Positions 11,601 through 41,548 are shown, numbered from the stretch's first letter. The stretch is 64,000 nucleotides of DNA from Lucifuga dentata (GCA_014773175.1 VXCM01002507.1:61405-125404); one strand, 5' to 3'. Made by a program: numbers and translations. The notes: a model not told the origin generated them from the letters alone.

Positions 11601-13071
11601 CTGGGGCATCCCACTTAGACTCAGGGCCCTGGGCTAGTCCAATCAAAGTGCCTGCTTCCACAGCAGAGTCATCGCATCCTTACCTAATCAGCGATGCACG
11701 GAAAGGAGGACAGGAAGAGGAGGAAGAAGAAGAGGAAGTGACATCAGGTGCTACCAGAAGTGCCCATCATCAGCAGCCACATGAGAGCAAAGATGAATCC
11801 ACCACTCCTGACACTGAAGATTACTTCAGTAAAGGCAAGTTTCAACTTCATGTACGTGACATTATTGCGTACAGTTGACTCTTACAGGCCCTTTCTAATT
11901 ATATTTTCAGTATTAGTACTCTTTCATAAATATTTCTGAAAAAAAGCAACCTGCTAAAATTTAACAGAATATTTGGGGAATATAGGAATAGGAATATTTG
12001 CCTTTAATGACTTAAAAATCCACATGAAAGTAATCTTTAATCATGAAAAATGCTTATTTCATAGTGTATTCTAAATGATCAGATGACCAGATGACATGTG
12101 ATAGCAATGTTTTGTGCTGCAGATTCCACACCCACGGACAACTCGCTTTCCCCTCTGACGGATGACAGCAAAGTGGATGATGACATACTTATCACATCGC
12201 CCAATAAGACCCGCACAACTGAGGATCTGTTTGCCATGATACACAGGTGCTGTAAATACAAAAAACATGTGTCTGCATCTATCTGTCTTTTGTACCAGTG
12301 TTTCCAATGGTAATGTGGATAACTCAAAATTAAATTGCTTTCTTTCATGATGAATTTATTTAGTCCACCTCTGTATTCATCCATCCATCCATCCATTTCC
12401 CCATTATATTTATATCTCTGATTTATACTGTGTTTTCTTCACTCAGATCTAAGAGAAAGGTCCTGGGCCGTAAAGATTCAGGAGACTTGAACATGAAGTC
12501 TCGTCTCTGTCCAACAGCATCAGCAATCCCCAGCAGTATCTCCACTAACATTATCCCACCAGCTCCTCCTCTCGCCACCTTAGCTGCTGCTGCTGGGTCA
12601 CAACGTGCCCCTGTGCCAATCTACCGTAGCGCAAAGAAGTCTAGTACATCCAATGAGGAGTTCAAACTCCTGTTGCTGAAGAAAGGAAGCAGATCGGATT
12701 CCAGCTACCGCATGTCGGCTACAGAGATTCTGAAGAGCCCTATCACCCCCAAGACCCCTGGGGATCCCATGCAGGAGGGGCCTATAAGGCAGGCTGAGGA
12801 GCCCCCAACTACAGTCCAGGAGCCCTCTGTTTCTGGCTTGGACCCAATCCACATACCAGGCCTCTTTCCGAGGGCCAACTCTGAGACTTTTACCCCAAAA
12901 ACTCTGCCTATGTCAGCTGCTTCAAGGCAGGGTCGTTCTCGGATCCCCCCAGTAGCGAACAGCAGTCGCTATAGTACACGTAGCCGCCTCTACACCGCCC
13001 CCATGCAAGCCATCTCTGAAGGGGAGACGGAGAACTCAGATGGGAGTCCCCATGATGACAGATCCTCCTAA
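4487..13071 (+). CDS. nhs: Nance-Horan syndrome protein (NHS), 5'-partial, 11 exons
   Basis: NHS-family actin-remodelling regulator, known for roles at cell junctions and lamellipodia and for congenital cataract when mutated in humans. Exons: 4487-4639, 4814-4950, 5241-5288, 5515-5559, 5699-5743, 7090-7282, 7402-7533, 8282-8434, 8646-11828, 12123-12246, 12447-13071. All have GT-AG borders and the phases join without a break, giving 1611 residues plus stop (human NHS is about 1630-1650). Recognisable conserved blocks in order are [148 protein letters not shown], and the C-terminal [20 protein letters not shown]. The protein is otherwise Ser/Pro-rich and low-complexity. The N-terminal WAVE-homology exon is outside the window. 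Assignment to the nhsa or nhsb teleost duplicate cannot be made from sequence alone. Synteny with scml2 and cdkl5 supports NHS over NHSL1/NHSL2. Confidence 0.96.
4708..4800. repeat. (TG)n repeat duplicated around N 4772
   Basis: The (TG)n run, tttgtgcatcatag and the first nhs exon bases appear twice. Only the second copy has a complete exon. Confidence 0.9.
4814..4950 (+). CDS. nhs: nhs exon: [10 protein letters not shown]...RLARA block
   Basis: The split codon G|AC joins the previous exon and gives [18 protein letters not shown], then [15 protein letters not shown]. The donor is GCA|gtaagg at 4951. The acceptor (gcatcatag) has no good pyrimidine tract and follows a (TG)n run. A second copy of this acceptor plus the first 20 or so exon bases sits at 4739-4771 before the N at 4772. 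It is incomplete and looks like an assembly duplication, not a real exon. Confidence 0.9.
5241..5743 (+). CDS. nhs: nhs three mini-exons (16, 15 and 15 codons)
   Basis: Three phase-0 exons: 5241-5288 ([16 protein letters not shown]), 5515-5559 ([15 protein letters not shown]) and 5699-5743 ([15 protein letters not shown]). Each has an AG acceptor and a GTAAT/GTAAG donor. The last two are both 45 bp and share the pattern ER-x-x-RE-x-x-x-Q-x-IQRK, so they look like a tandem exon duplication. All three are charged and helix-forming. Being phase 0 and a multiple of three, any of them could be skipped without shifting frame, so they may be alternatively spliced. Confidence 0.8.
6192..6356 (+). mobile_element. 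Dispersed repeat fragment in nhs intron
   Basis: Starts ttacttctgccaaggagg, then gtttgcttgtttatttgtta, and ends with cccagggaagaacccattaa and ttttggagtcgggttc before a poly(T). It is the best-preserved 5' part of the three-copy family. It runs into a poly(T)-N-poly(A) junction at 6357-6408, which is probably an assembly join. Confidence 0.6.
7090..7282 (+). CDS. nhs: nhs exon: STLDKQTN...[12 protein letters not shown]
   Basis: The acceptor is a (GTCT)n stretch followed by cccttccag and the donor is ACAG|gtaaag. The exon carries [15 protein letters not shown] and then [11 protein letters not shown], one of the most conserved NHS segments. It ends in phase 1 and joins 7402. Confidence 0.94.
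7402..7533 (+). CDS. nhs: nhs exon: VGFDREAS...KRVQQDM
   Basis: The exon starts after attgctgcag and encodes [20 protein letters not shown] followed by the basic stretch [11 protein letters not shown], which in NHS acts as a nuclear-localisation-type cluster (family inference). The donor is ATGG|gtacat, and the split codon continues as D in the exon at 8282. Confidence 0.94.
7651..7970 (+). mobile_element. tRNA-like SINE copy in nhs intron
   Basis: The 5' part has a box-A-like TAGTGGTTAGCAC and a box-B-like GGTTCGATTC about 30-40 bases apart, as in pol III tRNA-derived SINEs. The body (gagtttgcatgttct, gctctggtttcctc, catgcaggtt) and the GGATGGATGGAT tail match a dispersed repeat seen widely in fish genomes (recalled, not searched). 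Related partial copies lie at 33226-33415 (+) and 43626-43815 (-) in this window. The element is intronic and does not interrupt an nhs exon. Confidence 0.75.
8282..8434 (+). CDS. nhs: nhs exon: [11 protein letters not shown]...
   Basis: The acceptor is tttccattcag and the donor GCAT|gtaagt. The exon encodes [19 protein letters not shown] and ends with CQTDDFLIA, both recognisable in NHS orthologues. Phases join on both sides. Confidence 0.94.
8590..8643. repeat. (CT)n microsatellite at nhs acceptor
   Basis: About 26 CT units ending two bases before the AG acceptor of the giant nhs exon. Confidence 0.95.
8646..11828 (+). CDS. nhs: nhs large central exon (1060 codons)
   Basis: This is the giant exon typical of NHS-family genes, with acceptor ctctcttag made of a (CT)n microsatellite and donor TTCA|gtaaag. 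It begins [13 protein letters not shown] and contains RSRSLPREG, a first acidic tract (Asp-rich, about 8845-8900), [124 protein letters not shown], long Pro-rich segments, and two further acidic runs near 11470-11520 and 11710-11740. Apart from the conserved blocks it is predicted disordered. Human NHS lacks such long acidic runs as far as I recall. Confidence 0.96.
12123..12246 (+). CDS. nhs: nhs exon: SPLTDDS...[11 protein letters not shown]
   Basis: The acceptor is ttgtgctgcag and the donor ACACAG|gtgctg. It encodes [13 protein letters not shown] and [19 protein letters not shown], a strongly conserved NHS C-terminal motif. It ends in phase 2 and joins 12447. Confidence 0.95.
12447..13071 (+). 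CDS. nhs: nhs terminal coding exon
   Basis: The exon opens with [13 protein letters not shown], carries [20 protein letters not shown] and [11 protein letters not shown], and ends [12 protein letters not shown] with TAA at 13069-13071. The [19 protein letters not shown] segment is the NHS/NHSL family C-terminal signature. The human protein continues a few residues further, so this C-terminus is slightly shorter. Confidence 0.96.
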
Positions 13072-13613
13072 AAATATCTGATGAGAGATGTCTACTATTC
13101 TAAATGAAATGGCCCCTAGATACTTCTACTTTTATAATCTTGGATAGGTGTGCCATGAAGGAACATTATTTATTGCTTGAGACATGACAGACTCTGACTC
13201 TTGCCTATTTGACCCAGTGGACAAAGTGTCATGAGAAATTGAATCATAATACTGTCAGCAAGGAGACAGTATTACGAAAAGAATAGCTCCGTGTTATGTA
13301 AAGGAATAAGACATAAGACCTATTTTGATTTAACTGTCTTTTTTTATAAATGGTATCTCCTAAATGTTTGGTGAATTATGATGAGGAAAGAAATGTGATG
13401 TTTGAACAACAAGCGTGTGCACGAACAAGCACACACAAAATCCACTGATATTTCTACTTCTTATGTTTTGAATGGTGTGTGTGCGTGTGTGTGCGTGTGT
13501 GTGTGTGTGTGTGTCACTGAGGAACTGCTTTCTTATAAAAATGAAAATTATTATTAAAGTTTAATATTCTCTCAACATTTGGTGCCCAAAGCAGTGGCCA
13601 GACCCAGAGTCTA

Positions 13614-13835
13614 TACACTGTAAAATGTGACAAATTGATCTTACTTTAAAAAAAATCTAGGAAACCGATTGCCTTGAAAAGGGCAAGTAAATATAACTAT
13701 ATAGTCTTAAGTTCAAGTAGACATAAAGTAAACATAACTTAAGACTAATAGTTATATTTACTTAACTTTTTCAAGGAAATCGGTTTCCTAGATTTTTTTT
13801 TTAAGTAAGATCAACTTGTCACATTTTACAGTGTA
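13614..13835. mobile_element. Fold-back MITE with TA-flanked TIRs
   Basis: The two halves are near-perfect reverse complements. The left end TACACTGTAAAATGTGACAA pairs with the right end TTGTCACATTTTACAGTGTA, and the internal blocks (ATCTAGGAAACCGATT, ACTTAAGACTA) pair likewise with mismatches, leaving a short loop near 13725. Both termini can be read as a TA dinucleotide plus CACTG, which fits a Tc1/mariner-type TA target duplication. It has no coding capacity. It lies inside the presumed nhs 3' UTR, so the transcript could form a long hairpin. Confidence 0.85.
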
Positions 13836-14380
13836 CTCTATTCCTGCCAACAAGCAAGGGTTGTCTCATTGTGGATGTTACTAACAACATGATCTCAACC
13901 AATCCATCTGCTGACCAGGCATAGAGAGTATATCACATACAGCCAATCATATATTTCACATAAATTATATCCAAAAAGGTAACATGATGCATGTATTTTT
14001 GTAAAACTGCACCTCAGAACATGATGAGAAAGTTTCACCATGTTGCATGATCCTATATGGAAACATCCCCTAGATCCTGGTTTCTGTCTATATTTTGTGG
14101 TTCCTTGGATTGTACAAATAATTAATCTTTCACTGTGAAAGGTTGTTGTGATATTTGTACCACATTGCCAGTGATCTAAAATGAGTTGGATTTCGGAGTC
14201 TAAGAATCAGGAGCAAGAACTTTCTAGATGGGGCCCATTTGTCAAAGATACAGGCTAATTTTGGACAATCGCACAGTGGCCTTTCTCTCCTAGAGGTGGT
14301 TGGAAGCAGGGAAGTTTGAAGTCCCTGCACATACACATGGACCTGGACCATGTTCAACCAGATTTCAATTGCATATGTAT

Positions 14381-14615
14381 TTACAAGACCATACCTGTGG
14401 TTTTGCATGTTTGAGCCCAATATATACAACCCGTATACACGTTACTGATAAGCATTTCTCAAAACATACTACTGGAGCAGTAAATATTAGAATTGTTTTT
14501 CAGGAAAACTAAAATAGGGTTTTATCTTTTGGAAAATGGTTGTCAGTAATGTAACATGTATGCAGGTAGTATTTATTGAGCTTAAACATGGAAAATCCCC
14601 AGTAGCGTCCTTTAA
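14381..14615. mobile_element. Degenerate TTAA-type fold-back MITE copy
   Basis: The left end (ttacaagaccatacctg, then ttgcatgtttgagcccaatat) and right end (gagcttaaacatggaaaat, then gtcctttaa) are diverged versions of the family best preserved at 57963-58697. The copy is shorter and lacks the central arms. Confidence 0.7.
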
Positions 14616-15427
14616 ACCAACCTTGAAATTTAGTATGTTTAGACCGAATAAAGCTATTCCAGCAGCTTGTCAGTTGTGCTGACTTTTAGGGGAAAAGGTG
14701 CATTTTGACGGTGAAAATGCTTTAGAGGGTCCTCAATTGGTTTGAATAGAGGTGAATTTGGAAAAGTTTTCCAAACACCAACTTCACTTTTGCACTTCAT
14801 GATTCTTTAAGAATATTCCTTGAAAAGAAAATATATCTTATAATGAAATTGCATATGTATATTTGTACTGAATATAAAGTCCTATCTATATAAAATAACA
14901 AGCAGAAATTTTATAGGGAATCAACCTGAGTGTAGCAAAGAAGAACAGGTCTCAATGACAATATTACCTACGTATGAAGCTTAACAATACACACTGTTCT
15001 CCTCTCCTTGTTGCCTCTCCTTCATTTGCACTGACCCAGTAGCATTAGACAGGTGAAAGCTCAAGCCAGTGGCTGGTGTACATCCTTTGTTTTACCTTCA
15101 TAACTTCATATCACAAAATGGGAAAGAGATGAGACAAGAGGAGGAAAGGGAACAATGCATCCATCATTGCACCCCTTTCTGTACAACATAGGGGTGGGAG
15201 TATGGGGTAAAAATGTTCTCATACTTCCAGTAACAGTCGTGTGTAGAGTATGCAGTGTGTAAGCAAGGCAAACTGTCTTCAGTGGAAAGTGTGAACTCTC
15301 ACCTGCCTATTAGAGCAAACACGACACTTATTTCTTACATGCAGAGACCGTACTTCAATAGAAACCATTCACTGTATTCTGTGAATACCTCAGCAAGCAT
15401 ATTACTGTTTAAATGTAAATGCTATGT

Positions 15428-15429
<2 letters not shown>

Positions 15430-15495
<66 letters not shown>
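15430..15495. repeat. (GATA)n microsatellite
   Basis: About 16 GATA units within the presumed nhs 3' UTR. Confidence 0.95.
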
Positions 15496-15496
<1 letters not shown>

Positions 15497-17015
15497 CACC
15501 ACAACTCTTTGATACTCAGCGAATTGAAATTGCAGAACTGACACTGTGTAAGATGGAGAGAGCAAAAAGCTGTGAACTGATTATTAGAATTTATTCATCA
15601 TACCCATCTTGCCAAAGCGCACTTCCTGTTCATTGTTTTATTTGTCGTATTTTCTATCGCATGCAATAAGTGAAGAACAAAATAATAAGAAAAGGACAAC
15701 ACCATATCATTATTTTTATCTGAGGAATGTCTCCATACCACGAGAAAAGATATTGTATTTTCAGTTCAAATGTCAATTTCAGTAGTGTGTTCTAATAGAT
15801 GTACAAACTGTCTGACTAATTCTGTTCTGTATAGTCGTGATCACAAACAGGGGTTTATCTTGTACTGTATATCTACTCACTGGACAATCATACGTTTAAA
15901 AGAGTGTAAAGAAAACGATATAAAATCCTTTAGGAAGAAGAACCTGAACACTTGGTGCTGGGTCCTAGTCTTGCCGGAGCTGTGGAAGTTGGAGTGAGAG
16001 AAATATTTTCCAGGAGAAACTGCTGATTGACTATAAATTACATATCTGGACTAACCTGTTTTTAATCTGAATAGAAGAACTTGTACGAATAAAATGTGCA
16101 AATTATAAAAAATAATCTATGAAGTGAGCCAAAAGATGGATCTAAATAAATATTTATTTAATGTTCATCAGTTCATAATAATGAAGCTGTAGGGTTGTTA
16201 TTAGAAATGCAATGTGATTGTGGATTTCCAAATTTTAAAAGAAAAGCACTCATTTTGTTGACATTGATTAGTTTGGTGTGATTTCTCTCTACTGTACCAA
16301 GCATTGTTGCAATGAGGATATTTTATGACTGTTTCCTTTATAACTAGAAGCAGTGGATAAATGGCTCTCAGCAAGCAGTTTGACTTAAAAAAGACAAATT
16401 GCGCGTCTGTCGTGCAGACTCCAGTTTAGCATCTGTTTATCCTCAAACCTCATCAGCAGTTTGGGAGACAAACCGAACATCTTTTACCTTTATCGATTCT
16501 TTGTCCCAACCTGTTTTTAATGTCTGCACGCAACTTTGCCAACAACCATCAGGTTTATTTTTCTCCAAAGCTGTACAGTATGGAATAACCCTAAACAGAC
16601 TTTAAAATAGATGATGAAGAACAAAACAATTAAAAGCTGAAGAAACAGTGTGACTGTCTATTTAAAAGAAGCTCCATGTTTAAAAACTAGCTAGGACTTA
16701 ACAGATTTGAATCACTTTTGTATTTTTGTACAAACATGTAAATAAGTTTTTAATGCAAAAAAGAAAAAAAAATGTTGCAAATTCTTTCTTTTGTAAAATA
16801 AACAAATAAATAAAAACAAACTAAAACACAAAAGAAAATTTTTTCAAAGTTTACATGATTAATTCTAAGCCTTTGTATATTTTGGAGCTGTGCAACATCT
16901 TCAGTCTTGTATTTATTTTTGGGGGTTATAACATTGTGAAAATTCCATGATTCTATATCTTATTCATTTTAACAGCTCATCAGGCTGCTTAGTAATTGTG
17001 CATAGAAAAAAAGCC

Positions 17016-17021
17016 AATAAA
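17016..17021 (+). terminator. nhs: Candidate nhs polyadenylation signal
   Basis: AATAAA in the context ccaataaatgtgattg, with a GT-rich element (tttggtgtg) about 25-30 bases downstream. It is the last good signal before the convergent scml2 gene. Confidence 0.55.
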
Positions 17022-17526
17022 TGTGATTGCGTTGAAACGGAAGGCCTTTGGTGTGAAACTTCATTTTTTCTTTTGTCAAGACAAGATTCACTGACATATC
17101 TCTCCACTAGATGGTGATGTTTTCTTACTGTCTAGTTTCAATCTCAGCTATTTAAAACAAGATCCAACTTCGACTTGACTAATCTAACGTCTTTGGGTTA
17201 GATTTATACCATGCTATGGGCTGTTTTCACCTGTAGTTGTTTTTAATACTTTAAACACTCCACATACACATCACAGAAACATAAACAGACAAAAGACATT
17301 TGAACCGTTAAATTTAACACCTTGAGTCACATAATTTATTAATAGCAATGAAAACACAAGTCAGAAAAATTATTTTTTTTAAAAAGAACATGAATTGTTT
17401 TTGTTTGCATTGAAGCCTGAGTAATGAAACTCTTTCAATTTCATATGGTTTCAACACTTTTTTCACAAGAGTACCAACATTAAGGTTGATTAGAAGTACT
17501 GAGGTTTTATCAGGCATTTCATAAAG

Positions 17527-18289
17527 TACCATATATAGTCAAGTATAAGCCAAGTTTTTTTGTTTTTTTTTTTTTTAACCAAATTTCACAACATAAATCG
17601 GGGGTCAGCTTATACACGATTAATTCAAATCAGTTCCCAGAGAACGAAATTTCCAAGGGTGGAAATACCCATTACCACTACCAATAGAAAATAGTTTAAA
17701 TCATACCTTAGAATGAGATATTTCCTGACTAAACATCTTATTCAGCACATTTTGTGGCGGCCAGTAAGTCGTGATCCGTCAATTATGGTAATCAGCTGCT
17801 GAAATAAATATCATGTTTACTGGTACCGGTACATGGGTACGTGGATTATTTTCAGAAAATCATAGAAATACTATGACAATTCTCAGAAAAAAAACAGGTA
17901 ATTTGAATTGTTGGAACAACAGCAGGGGGTCGGCTGAGGGAATTCTAAAACTCCAAATCAAGGAATGTCCAGCACATAGACAGACCCGCATTGACTCAGG
18001 TATAGGATAATTACTGAACACATGAACTGGGTGAGATTCTTTAAAAAAAAAAAAAAAAAAAACTNTTGATAATTATAGCTCATTTGTAAAGCTTTCCTTA
18101 TCTTCATCAATGCGATTCAGACAAGGAAGAGGAGTGCCGAAAACTTAATGTTAGCTAATGTCACTTACGGTAATCAGGAATACTATGACAATTCTCAGAA
18201 AAAAAAAAAGCAGGTAATNCAGGTTTCTTTAAAAATCTAAATTTGCAGGTCAAAATCGGGGGTCAGCTTATAGTCGAGTATATACAGTA
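17527..18289. mobile_element. Probable non-autonomous DNA transposon
   Basis: The imperfect inverted ends are left taccatatatagtcaagtat and right gagtatatacagta, whose reverse complement reads tactgtatatactcgactat. The direct repeat atcgggggtcagcttata occurs inside the left end (about 17597) and again near the right end (about 18255). A further internal repeat, tactatgacaattctcagaa, appears at about 17870 and 18181. There is no coding frame. Ns at 18065 and 18219 make the internal structure uncertain. Confidence 0.5.
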
Positions 18290-19859
18290 TAATAGAGGCA
18301 CAGCTTTGACAACGATACTTTAACAACCGGGACAACATTTTGACCCTCTCAGTTATTTGCTATCGACTTTGTTTTATGGAGAAACAATGATTCTTGAATC
18401 CTTGACTTCTCTAATTTTCTGTCAGATGTATCTGCTGTAAGCCTTTGTATGCTGATCGTGATGTACTGCCATGATTTTAAGTAAAGTACGCATACAGACA
18501 TTTCTCCTTGTCAGCACTGGTTGTGTAGCGACTGGTGCTGTTACTCATTCTCTCTTGGAAAGAACCTTTCTTGGTAGAAGCTGGTAGTAAATAAGAGTGT
18601 AGGACTGGAGGTTCTCAGCATCATGTGAAAATTAAGCCCTGCAAGAATTCTAGTGTGCGCGCTCGCGTGCATGCTTGTGGGTAATTGTATAGTGATATTA
18701 AGGACACTCACCTTGCACTCTGACCCCTCTCCTGCGTTTTTTTTTTTTTTTTTTTTTTTTTNGGGGTGAGCACGTGTTTGTGTATCTCTGAGGTAAATTA
18801 ATGGATTTCTTGCAGAGACACAGTAAGTTTTGTGTGTTCATGTGTGTGTGTGTGTGTGTGTCTGTACTTCAATTTTGATATTCTTGTGTATGTGCATAAG
18901 TGTATGTGTTTGCTTGTGTTTTCACTTTAGCTCACTGGAAATGAATGTTTGTGTATATCCGTATGTACAGAAATGTGTGTATGTCACAAGTAATGATACC
19001 ATTAGCTACTACAACTTTGACACGAAAAATACAATTTAAGTGTGTGTATGTGTGTGTCTGTGTGTTACGCATGCAGGTGTAAAATAATAGAGATAATAGA
19101 AATACAACAGCAGAGAAACAGGCATAAATATTACATACTTCTACAAAAGTGAATTAATTTAGATTGAGAACTTGCATTGTAATTTTCATAATGTATATGT
19201 TATGTAAAATGGTTAATTTTAAGGAGTCGTTTGTGTTTAGGGATTTTGTTTTTGTTAAATTTAAAAATAGTGATAAGATGCAACTAGGTATGCAGTGACT
19301 AGGTTAAGGGTCCGGGTGACTATAAAGGTCCCTACAAGTGTAGCAAGATGAAAGCTTGTGAATGAGAGCTGGCTGTATGATCCATCAATCTAAACAGGAT
19401 AGATTATTGGTGGTCACGTTGTTTGCTAATTTTTGGAGACTTTCCTTCATTATCTAGAGTAGCCTATTCTAGAACCAAGTAGAAAATTGACAACTTTTTG
19501 TCGTTTATTTTTGTCTTTTTTTTTTTTTTTTAATTATTATTATTATTATAAGAATGAATAATTTTGTAGAAAATATTTGAGATTTAAGTGTCGATCAGGA
19601 CAAATACTGTCATGCACCATGTTCCCTCATTCATAAACTCTTGATACCGGCACCTTTTAGTGTTTACTTGAAAGAGGCGTTATTAAGGTATTTCCTTATT
19701 TATGTGTCGGGGAAGCGATTCATAAAACACATCATCATGCAAAAATTAAGACCGGTTTCATTCTGAGGTGAATTTCAGCGATATGAAATCTGGGTGACAT
19801 TTCAAACTGAAGTTGCCTCAGTTTCATAGATAAGCCCAATCAGCTGATCAGTGAGTTTA

Positions 19860-20454
19860 TTAAAGGACCATACTACCCATTTTGCATGTTTGAGCCTAAT
19901 ATATTCAATATTCATACATGTAATGTTACTGACAATCATTTCTCAAAGCATACTACTGGAACAGTGACTTAAAATTGTTTTACTACCTTCCAGACCGCCA
20001 TTGGTTTCAGTTCATTCTGGTACGCTATTAAAATCAATGTTTTTGATACTTGAAACATTCTTGGGATAGGTAATCCATCGCGCGAACAAGACGTGTACAG
20101 TATTCAGGTTTTTTTTTTTTTAAGTTATGTAATTTTAGCATTTAAGCGCAAAAAAAGTGTGAAGTGAATGTACAGTAAGTCTCCACCGAGGAACATAATC
20201 CCAAAAGAAGACCTGCGTTTAAATTTAAAAACCATGACTTCATAAGGCTGCGTAGCTATTAGCAGGTGAAACATGGATTTTTAAGGTGAGTGTATTGCAT
20301 AAATATTTGAGTTTGAAAGATTAAGGGGTTTTCAAAATATCAGGAAAGTTGAAATACAGTTTTATCCTTTGGGAAATGATTGTCAGTAACCTTACGTGTA
20401 TGGAAATTGAATATATTAGGCTTAAACATGCAAAATGATGGTATGGTCCTTTAA
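19860..20454. mobile_element. TTAA-flanked fold-back MITE copy
   Basis: The element begins TTAAAGGACCATAC and ends GTATGGTCCTTTAA, with paired subterminal blocks tttgcatgtttgagcctaat and attaggcttaaacatgcaaa. Internal blocks (accgccattggtttcag, ttgggataggtaatccat, aattttagcatttaa) match the other copies. TTAA at both edges would fit a piggyBac-like target duplication. It is non-coding. Confidence 0.85.
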
Positions 20455-20545
20455 AATAGCTTGTTTTGATCCAATCATGCTGAGTCTTATCTGATGCATA
20501 AACTACCATGTGTCAGATTAGATAAGAACAAAAGTGTTTGTATTT

Positions 20546-20591
<46 letters not shown>

Positions 20592-20671
20592 NTTTTTTTT
20601 TTTTTTTTTTTACCATTTTTCTGTTTTCTTCTGAAACCTCAAACCCTCTAATGTATTAGTTTTTCCAGCTT

Positions 20672-20755
20672 TACCCAAAGTTGGCAGTTGTAGCATGTGT
20701 GCAGGTTGTATTTATTGGGCTCAAACATGGAAAATCACCGGTATGCTGCTTAACA
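20672..20755. mobile_element. Terminal fragment of TTAA-type MITE
   Basis: The blocks ttggcagttgtagcatgtgt, gcaggttgtatttattgggc and tcaaacatggaaaatcaccg match the right end of the copy at 14381-14615. No matching left end was found. Confidence 0.5.
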
Positions 20756-20900
20756 GAAGTGATTTGCTTGTTTGTTAGTAGTTTTACTCAAAATGTAATG
20801 AACTGATTTTGATGAAAATTGGCGGAAGGGTGGGTCATAACCCAGGGAAGAACCCATAAAATTTTGGTGTGGATCTGGATCCAGGAGCAGATCCAGAAAC
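20756..20900 (+). mobile_element. Dispersed repeat fragment (three copies in window)
   Basis: Contains gaactgattttgatgaaaat, gggaagaacccataaaattt and gtggatctggatccagg. The same blocks occur at 6192-6356 (+) and, reversed, at 28875-29075 (-). This matches a very common fish repeat, but I cannot name its family securely. Confidence 0.6.
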
Positions 20901-22086
20901 TTTAAAGTTTTCTTAATTTTTTGTTTTTTTTAAAGAAAAAGAAAACACCAATATTGTTTGAAGCAGCAATGGTGGGCATGTGCCGGGTTCTCAAACACTA
21001 AGATGATATAAACAAATGTTTAATTGTGCGAATGCTTATCAAACATATTTCACAACTTTTTGTTGAGATTACAGTAGAAAGTTTTATATATATAAATATG
21101 TACACATACACACGTAATGCTGTGAACTGATAGATGAAAAGGCATAAAAATATACATAGTTGGGTATTGTGCATTTCCTCTAGTGTGTGTAGTAATGAAC
21201 ACAAAATGCTGATGATGTTGAACATCCTGTATGAAACACCCCCCGACTACAACCTGAGTTTCACATTAAAGCAAGATGGTTTCAAGTATCAACTTATTAC
21301 AACTACAAGAGAGCAACAGTGTGAAAATGCAGCTACAAAAGAAATGATTTGGTTTGAAAAGGGTGAAATGGTTCTGAAATGTTCAGAAATGAGTACTTCT
21401 GCCATCAAAAACAGATAAATACTTTCAGACAAGAACATGTGGATAATTACTCTGACACATCAACATCCCGTAGGCAGTTACTTGATGCACACAAAACGTT
21501 TCAATCCAGGCAGAAAAAAATGTGATTACACTTACGCTTCATACAGGTTGATAATTTGTTACAGTACAAAATGATATCAAAAACAACCTTTTGGCATAAT
21601 TATATACAAAACACTTCCTCCATTATCTAATCCTTCAGGAGCACTTCAAGTGTCTGCACAACCTTTAAAATCAAAACTTCCAGTATTCCAGTCATATGTA
21701 TGTGTGCGCGTGCACTTGATAGTGAAACCGTCAAAGCATTATTCGATTGTATAGCCGAGTCAGTGCTCAGATGAGACCATGAATGTCTTCCAGCACATTT
21801 ATATACATGATTATCTACATGTACAGCATGTGCTGTAGAACCAAAAAGAAGAAAGGTTTTGTTTCTAAATAAGACATATGATGCCTGCTCATGATCATGT
21901 TTGAAGACAGAATCATCTGCTACTGAGATATTCAGAAACATTTTTACGGCATTTTGGAAAGAAAACCTATCCATTTACGTAACTGAGGCACTCGAGTTAT
22001 TTTGTACCAATAATGCTCATGACTTCATACATTCACTGGCTCGTATAAGCTAACAACGAAAGTCAGTAAGAGAAGCAATCAGTCAG

Positions 22087-22092
22087 TTTATT
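22087..22092 (-). terminator. scml2: Candidate scml2 polyadenylation signal
   Basis: AATAAA on the - strand (tttatt on +), about 315 bases downstream of the scml2 stop. Short distance and context make it plausible, but a more distal signal cannot be excluded. Confidence 0.45.
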
Positions 22093-22348
22093 GCATTGTT
22101 AAAATAGTGCAGCAAGTCATTCACTGCCAGTACCTGAACTAACTTCCCCAATCTTGCACGCAGATTGTCCATCCTGAAATTCCGACAAAGCAATCGCATC
22201 CATCATCTTAAGAAATAAACTGCAAAACCTACAGTGTGTGTATAAAAGCGGCATGAATTCGCATACATCATATTTACCTAAAAGTGAGCATAAACTCTAT
22301 TCAGTACCTCAAAATAAAATGGTGTTCAGACATGTTTACACAATTGAA

Positions 22349-22384
<36 letters not shown>

Positions 22385-22405
22385 ATGAGAGAGTGCCTCC
22401 ATGCT

Positions 22406-41548
<19,143 letters not shown>

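Larger units (their letters stand above)
13072..17040 (+). other. nhs: Probable nhs 3' untranslated region
   Basis: AT-rich and without a significant open frame, this region follows the nhs stop directly and ends at a good AATAAA (17016-17021) with GT-rich sequence just downstream. An earlier AATAAA/AAATAAATAAA cluster lies at 16797-16815. Long 3' UTRs are usual for NHS. It contains (GT)n at 13474-13513, a palindromic MITE at 13614-13835, a degenerate TTAA-type MITE at 14381-14615 and a (GATA)n run at 15430-15495. The exact transcript end needs RNA evidence. Confidence 0.6.
17022..22086. other. nhs-scml2 convergent intergenic region
   Basis: No gene seen. The RAI2, SCML1 and BEND2 genes that lie between NHS and SCML2 in mammals are absent here: no long open frame and no recognisable motif. 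The region contains two MITE-like elements, poly(T) tracts with single Ns at 18762 and 20592, (TG)n runs near 18830-18860, and fragments of dispersed repeats at 20672-20900. Confidence 0.7.

Noticed and set aside
11419..11661. Poly-Ser frame on the - strand
   Set aside because: Reverse reading of the Glu/Asp tract in nhs.
21134..21418. 94-codon + strand frame downstream of scml2
   Set aside because: No family motif, no splice or promoter context, and AT-rich composition like the surrounding intergenic DNA.
13840..22400. Search for RAI2 between nhs and scml2
   Set aside because: RAI2 has a long single coding exon; no long frame or similar motif occurs here on either strand.
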